This document shows positions 57,738 to 64,000 of a DNA stretch of 64,000 nt, in pieces (within the stretch, counting starts at the first letter, position 1; each line of letters begins with the position of its first letter). The translations under genes and the position numbers were made by a program. The notes under the pieces were generated by a model, which saw only the letters and a program-made list of their open reading frames with translations, was not told the DNA's origin and ran no database searches. Source of the DNA: Branchiostoma belcheri (lineage: Eukaryota > Chordata > Leptocardii > Amphioxiformes > Branchiostomatidae); the NCBI RefSeq assembly GCF_001625305.1, contig NW_017803268.1, forward strand, positions 652,553 through 716,552. Direction: 5' to 3'.

Positions 57738-60700
57738 ATGGCTTGGGCACAAGAAACAGGTAAGATTTTACTGGAGTTACATGCACCGAGCTTTTGCTTA
57801 TTTTCACAAGCGTTAAGTGTGTTTAAAGGGGGAAGTATAAAGAGGGGATTTCAAGAGTTTTGTGTATCGAAAATCTAGCAGTTAACGTTGTTGAAACAAG
57901 TTTCGATGTTGGAAAAGGTGTTACTTCCGGGTTTTGGTGTCAGAATATAAGGTTTGACTTTCCGTTATAAAACTGGAGTAAAGCCATTAACAGGAAAATA
58001 TTTGCAATGGGAAAATATAACAAAATCTGCGTTTTTGTCGCTCTCCCGCACTTCAATGTACTAGTAGCAAAAAGATATTGGTGGAACAAGCCAAAGCAAA
58101 AACATAGTGTGCAACTGAAAATACAATAGTCTCACACCGGACGAGTCACACATACATGTAGCTGTTTACGTATTTCTTCATCCATACATGTACAAGACTA
58201 TGACACAGTATCATCGTCAAATATATTTCCGAGAGGAAAGACTGTATGGGAGTTTACAGTGTATGGCGCTATCCAAAAGGCTTGAACATTAAAATATCTT
58301 AAAGTTTAAATTATAGCTATATAAGTTACGGACTATTGCAGCAACATGTAAGAAAGTTTCAATGATTCCCATTTTGTATTACGTGACACTTACACTAATA
58401 CCTTAGCTTTACTCAAATTCCAAACGAGTCCAATGAGAGCTCATCTGTGTTGGTAGATTACAAGTTGACGCTGAGATCGACCGATGAGAAAATTTATGGT
58501 GAGTTCCTTTTTGTGTTGGAACAAAGCTTGAACTTTTACAACTATGGATTCTTCCAGATGTACGGCAATTTTTCCACGATGTTGTGGACAACGCCAAACA
58601 TCATTGGAAAGAGTTGGCGTACCGACTGGACATTCCTGGCCCGGACATCGAAGAGGCGGACCAGAAGAGACGGGGTGACGCGACCCAGTGTTGTCGGGAC
58701 GTGCTGGACAAGTGGGTGGGGATGAACGGACGGAGGGCGACACTGGACAGACTGAAGGACGCACTGGTCGGGTGTAAACATCAGGATGTGGTGGATATAA
58801 TAGAAAGTTCGTATCAAAACCATTTTAGATTGTTTAATTATGACACCAACTATTTCAGTTGCAGTCCGAAGGCTGAATTGATGAAGCGATATCACAGAAA
58901 TTGACTGCTAAACATAAAAAAAACATTAACATTTTCCGTACAAAAGCTAAAATCGAAAGCAAAAGCTATTACGGTTAGCATAATCATTCATATATACACA
59001 CCGATTCAGATATTAAATTGAAATACTTTAAAATCAGAAAGTTGACATGAGAAAAACAACCAAATGACCATGCAATGTTATTTCTTACATACATTAGGGT
59101 TTTGATACTATATACTTCTTGTACTATATATTTCGTGTATGCTTATTTTTTGTACGTACAGGTAAAACACCTGGGGTAGGTTGGAAACGACAGCAAGAAG
59201 ACGAGGGTCCCTATGGTTCAAAAGCCACAGGTTCGTCCATGTTATTTTAATATAACATAGTTGTATAGATATCATATCTATTTGTGTATTCATGGAATCT
59301 AAACAATTTTAGAATTCATGTGGTTGTACTTACATGTACAATACCACAGGTTAATGTTCTAAGAAGTAACTGAATGATATATTTATCAATCAATCAAGCA
59401 ATGACACGGTTTATCGTTTGTTTATATGTGGGTAAAGATTTTTCCTTATAATGATATATTCTTTCTTTCCCCAGATTTGAGAAGGGTATTCCTGCTGATC
59501 AAGGAAAAACTCGGCGTCCGTTGGAAAGACTTGGCCCGTGCGCTAGACTTTGATGAGCCGGCTATAGATGTGTTTACCTACAAACACAGAGACCCGCGGG
59601 ACGCCTGTATGGACATGTTGGAGGAGTGGAGACAGAGGGGGAGGGGGGCGACTTTAGATGTGCTGAAAGAGGCACTGGAAACTGTGGGCCGTATGGATGT
59701 TGTGGACGCTATCATAGGTACAGTATGTGTATAAAACTGTCATCTTCAACGGTCTTACTTTTACATGCTATGACATAGTATATATCATATGCCATGATAT
59801 AGGTATATATTTTAATACCATCAAGACGACATGACATTTTAATATTTTTCTCCGAATATAGAACATGAGGAAGAGTTCAAGATCAAGAGACTGCGAGGAT
59901 CTGGACCTGCACAGATGCAAAGGAACCCAGAACACAAGAGAGGTAACATGTTCTTGTAAGTCCGCGATGTAGTTATGAGACTCAAAACTGATAAGCAAGT
60001 AACGTCTAAATTAAATCAAGGCCGGGGCTCACTAACAACTGTTATTTATACATAATAGACTATCCAAACATGGTTTGCATGGCTACTTATAGATGTAGAA
60101 GAAGTGTTGGAAATAAACAACACGTGGGTGGGTGAAATTCCCTAACCACAGGCCACAACAAAAGGTCAGGCACAGGAAGCCTGGTCCCAGAAGCTGGTCG
60201 GGGGCCAGCAAGAAGTTGGCCGGGAGCCCTTTGCCCGAGTGCCAGTGGGAATTGCATAGACGCAAACAGACAAGTTCCCAGTAGTGAATAAGGCAAGAAA
60301 TTTACAAAAAGTCTAAATATTTCCGATTTCTTTTTTTATACTTTTAGTGTTCATCAGCTACACAGTGGATCCGTACACCGATACGAGCCGCACAGCGAGA
60401 CAACGTGACTCGCACGCGGCGCTACAGAGAGAGAGGGTCCGTGCTCTGGCAGACGCGCTCCGCCACAACGGCATAGACTGTGTCATCGACCAATACGTAG
60501 AACAAAACCCACCCAATCTCTGGACCAGGTGGACAGAGGATGAAATCCACATGGCCGACTACGTGTTAATGATCTGTACACCAAACTACCTCCAGTGTGT
60601 CACTGGTAAAAAGGACGAGGAGGCTACATCAGAATACAAAGTCAGATTCGAAGGCAAAGTCATCTACGCTCAACTTGCAGACCCAAAAGTTCACGAAAAG

Positions 60701-60919
60701 TTTCTCCCAGTTTTCTTCGATGAGATCAACCGTAACGATGTTCCTCCGGTTTTTCAGGGTGCTCATTTTTATGGACCGATCGAGAGAAATCCAAGATACG
60801 GACAGAATACTTTTAATCAGCTGTTTTTCAAAATTGTAGGGAGTGCCCCCAAGGAGAAATTGCCACCCCCTATAGGGAAGATTCCTCCTGGGTTAGTGCC
60901 AGTGCCAAGACGTACATAA
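57738..60919 (+). CDS. Death-Death-SEFIR adaptor protein
   Basis: Six exons: 57738-57759, 58558-58806, 59162-59230, 59475-59717, 59862-59942 and 60348-60919, giving 411 residues. Residues about 8-90 form a death domain (HHWKELAYRLDIPGPDIEEAD...RRATLDRLKDAL...DVVDII). About 114-195 form a second (VRWKDLARALDFDEPAIDVF...GATLDVLKEALETVGRMDVV). From about 222 a SEFIR domain reads VFISYTVD, then ERVRALADALRHNGIDCVID, then PPNLWTRWTEDEIHMADYVL and ICTPNYL. SEFIR domains are TIR-like modules of IL-17 receptors and Act1 that pair with each other, and death domains recruit other death domains; a cytosolic immune adaptor linking the two is inferred. No signal peptide or membrane segment is seen. Every intron is phase 1. 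Exon 3 is the least certain and could be skipped without frame change. Confidence 0.85.
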
Positions 60920-61709
60920 ACAACCACCTGTTGATTTTCAATAGATGCCTTTTGTTTTTCGTATGTGCTTCAAGTTTGGTACACCTTCATTCCACAGTAT
61001 CTCGAGTTTTTAATCAATTCTACATCTTCCACAACTGCCTCAAGAAGTGAGAAGAAGTTGAACCTGTAGATACATTTAATAGTTTTTTTTTATTTACAAA
61101 TCGTCAGCAGGAATGTTTTCTGTGAAGTACTAGTTGGTTTCTTCATCCACGATGCCATGAAGAAGTTAATGATATGCTATTCTTGTGTTTGTGTTGTATA
61201 AATAAAGACCTATACTATTTGATCAATAACATATGTTTTATTGTGTTGGTTAATTTGGTAGCATTGGGCAATTGTTTGATAGATAGTCGGACGGCCTCCG
61301 AAACACAAGGTCCCTCCGCCTCTAGCAAACGGGTCCTAAAAAGTTTAGACTTTAATCTCGCAAGAAGCTTGCATATAGTTTGCTTGGCTCGGTTTTTAAA
61401 GTGAAAGTGTTAAGTCATCGAGTCAAAACAACGATGATACGTTAAACTTTGAATCAATAGGTGTTCTTGTGAAGATACAATAAAACATTTGAAGACTTTG
61501 GATCGAAATGGCTTCAACGACAACTTGTAAATTTAAGCAAGCCCAGGCCCATTACAAGTCATAATACAAAGTCTTTGGTCTGCTCCCTAGCACCACACCC
61601 ACAAAGTCAACGAAGTATGACACACGACACCACAAAGGTCACGTCTGCATTCCACCTGTTGGCGCCATCTTGAAGGGCAAAGGTGAGATGAAAATAAAGG
61701 GCCTAGAAA
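60920..61709. other. 3'UTR and spacer before the DED gene
   Basis: It contains the poly(A) signal of the preceding gene at 61201 and then spacer. A YY1-like CGCCATCTTG lies at 61663-61672, just before the next start codon. I see no separate gene. Confidence 0.5.
61201..61206 (+). terminator. Poly(A) signal of Death-Death-SEFIR gene
   Basis: AATAAA 282 bp after the stop codon, followed by a T/GT-rich stretch (TGTTTTATTGTGTTGG). Confidence 0.6.
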
Positions 61710-63951
61710 ATGGCTGGTCTATCTAAACGAAACCTGCTGTACAACAAGGTTTCTGACAGCCTTTCTCGACGTCACGTTAAAGCACTACGAGCCACCCTAG
61801 TTAAAGATGGGCACCTTGGAGCAGCTAAAGTTGAAAAGGCGACTCCTCATGAAATGTTCAACATGTTGGAGGCAGATGCGAAACTACCGGTCGGTGATCT
61901 GAGTCTGCTGTCGTCGTTTTTGAGGGCCCGTAAGAAGTTCGACCTAGTCGAGGAAGTCGAAAATCTAGCAAGAGAAGAGAGAGAAAGTTTGGGTAAGTCC
62001 AAGTTTTGACTTCGTTATTAAGTTTGAACGTAAAAGTACAAAGGGGCCGGTTACGCCATGAGCACCAAAAGTTTTGTGTGACATAGTTACCGTTATCTAC
62101 ATACACGTAGACTTGACTACAAAGACTCCATTTTGAATTTCAAGCCTTATTTTAGTGCTCATTATGAAAAATCACTCTTTATCGATATCATCTAATATAG
62201 GTATAAATCTTATTTGTGATCTGTGTAGCACCAGTGTCCTGTTAGGGTTCTTTAAAAAAGCTCTAGACATTGGCAAGTTATTTACGTCATCACCCATAAT
62301 GTCTCCCGCCATTTTAGTCACGTTCTCTGTCCGTCTCCACACACTTTTGATAATCAACAATGGGAGTGCAGCGTATACTAGTATCTGTTCTTATTCCTAT
62401 TTCAGTTGGCGTTGATGTTTACATACATTTCCCTTAGTTTGTAGCCTGTTGTGAAGAAATGCAACACGAGTTCCGTTAATTCAATCTTTTCTGCTTATTT
62501 TCTACGGTCGGATACTAGAATGTGAAAGTGAAACTAGTATATTTCTATGTAGACGGCATAGGTTCCAAGGTATATGTAAGAGTAACCAAAATTAAGGGGG
62601 TATGAAGACGTTTTCCACATTTCCCCGCCCCCTTTCTTAATTTGCCTTGTCTCGTAAAACCTTTCCCCATAAAACGGCTGCTTTTGAATTATAAAAACGA
62701 GTCCACGAGTTCAACACACGTTTTGAATAGGTTAAAAAGCTGCACATTGACTCTCTCACAACCAGAGGTAGTTGGGTCCCTGTATGAATGTCTTTCCCTT
62801 TTTTTTAAAGGTTTATATTTTCTTTCCATGATGAGTTGCAGACTGAACCCAGAAAGTTTACATTGGCTCAATCTACTTTATGGAGTGCAAACTCCATCTT
62901 CAAGGGCAAGATAGGAGGTACTTGTATCTTTGGACTGCATGTCTGTAAATGTTTTCATTAAAACATTTTCTTTTGTTTAATAAGGCGGACGAGGGACAAA
63001 ACGAGGAAGTAACACCACGGGGAGCAGCAAAAGGACCAAAGGAGGTAAGATATAACGAGACATGTCAATACACAGATTCTAGCAGCCTTCTCGTGGCATT
63101 TGCAGGGCATTCCCGAAAAGCAGTGGTTTTAAATAGCACTGAGGGTTCTACCCTGTTTAAATAAAACATAAATAAATAAATAAATAGGCATATACCGATA
63201 CTGCTAACTAATCATCATTAGCTATAAATATGAAGTCCTCTTGAAGCAAAGATCTAGATATGTAACAAAGTATTGAAGTAATACATGAAGTTTTTCATGC
63301 ACTGTATACAGCAAAGCCAATGTCACATCGAATTGATCATGAAATTGCATTCACCTCCGGTTTATAACTTGGTTTGCGTTTTGTAGGGTACTATGCAACT
63401 GATGGAGGATCAAGCAGAGATGGTCGCCATCAGTCCACCCAGCAACCAGCACGAGGAAGTGCAGGTATTATAAATCTATAACAGTCAGGTTCCGCCAAGT
63501 ATGAATAATAGCAAAAAGAAATAAACTATATATACAGCTACTAGGGTCACTGGATCTCAAAGAGTTAATATTTCATCCAACCTCGAAATTAAAACTTACA
63601 ATAAGCAAAGCAAACAATGGTATCGAAAGAAAAGAGGTCAAAGCCAACTAGTTTCATTATTTTCAATGAGGGGCATTTTTTATTGGCTAATAACTACAGG
63701 TAAGTATAAAAACTAACCCACTCTCGTTTGACAGATCCTATAGTATGTATAATGTAGCATACATTTTGCAGGCGCTGGTCCAAGTGGCATTCAAAGTCAT
63801 TCCACTCAACAACAGACACGCCACACTCAAGGTGTTTATAAAAAGCATGGTTTCGTTTAGTATGTGGTACTTATTATTGTTCTTATTGAGCAGAGAAAGA
63901 AGTGTATGTATCAATTTACCTAAAACAGCTAGCCAGTCAAGAGAGATGAAG
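61710..63951 (+). CDS. Death effector domain protein (3' end beyond window)
   Basis: Exons in the window: 61710-61992, 62985-63044, 63387-63464, 63772-63831 and 63929-63951. Exon 1 codes a complete death effector domain of about 90 residues: RNLLYNKVSDSLSRRHVKAL, later ATPHEMFNMLEADAKLPVGD, LSLLSSFLRARKKFDLVEEV. The final K-F-D-L-V matches the RxDLL-type motif of DEDs. The later exons are short, basic and Ser/Thr/Gln/Gly-rich (GRGTKRGSNTTGSSKRTKG; RHQSTQQPARG; SHSTQQQTRHTQ) and look internally repeated. DED proteins assemble FADD/caspase-8-type death complexes; whether a caspase or other domain follows cannot be seen. Exons 1-4 end in phase 1, like the neighbouring adaptor gene. Confidence 0.7.
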
Positions 63952-64000
63952 GTAAGCGCATTGGAGACGAGTATATTGCTTTTTAGTGCGGAAATACTGT

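Overview
The window reads as animal nuclear DNA, most likely from a cephalochordate (lancelet, Branchiostoma-like). The grounds are short coding exons with GT-AG introns, a CSTF3 protein almost collinear with the vertebrate one, an SLC37 transporter, death-fold immune adaptors of the kind lancelets have expanded, and dense small foldback/MITE, SINE and LINE remnants. Species assignment is inference. Exon boundaries were placed by hand from reading frame, splice sites and family conservation; intron phases add up for every gene model given.

Region 1 (1-22.6 kb, + strand): gene-poor, repeat-rich DNA, then four tandem five-exon genes at 4837-9206, 10340-13777, 15032-17860 and 19141-22364. They encode secreted proteins of the GM2-activator (ML-domain) family, with a signal peptide and eight cysteines in GM2A order. 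All four carry a family-specific C-terminal tail reading G-W-(L/F)-F-G followed by a basic cluster. All have TGACGTCA-type (CRE-like) motifs just after the stop codon, in two of them spaced about 20 bp apart.

Region 2 (24.5-35.3 kb): a 16-exon SLC37A1/A2-like sugar-phosphate/phosphate antiporter gene on the minus strand. It is head to head with CSTF3, about 690 bp apart.

Region 3 (35.3-54.5 kb, + strand): a complete 23-exon CSTF3 (CstF-77) gene. Its intron 3 is the longest (6.8 kb), has a weak 5' splice site, and holds a candidate poly(A) signal with a GU-rich downstream element. Reading into it gives a 104-residue short protein, like the autoregulatory short isoform known in vertebrates.

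Region 4 (54.8-57.7 kb, minus): a two-coding-exon hotdog-fold (4HBT) acyl-CoA thioesterase with a presequence-like N-terminus. Its single coding intron is almost entirely LINE tail plus a minisatellite.

Region 5 (57.7-64 kb, +): two neighbouring death-fold genes. One is a Death-Death-SEFIR adaptor built from phase-1 exons. The other starts with a death effector domain, continues with small Ser/Thr/Gln-rich exons and runs off the window. The rest is introns and mobile-element debris, including a 172-bp perfect palindrome and several foldback elements, some with 9-bp target duplications.
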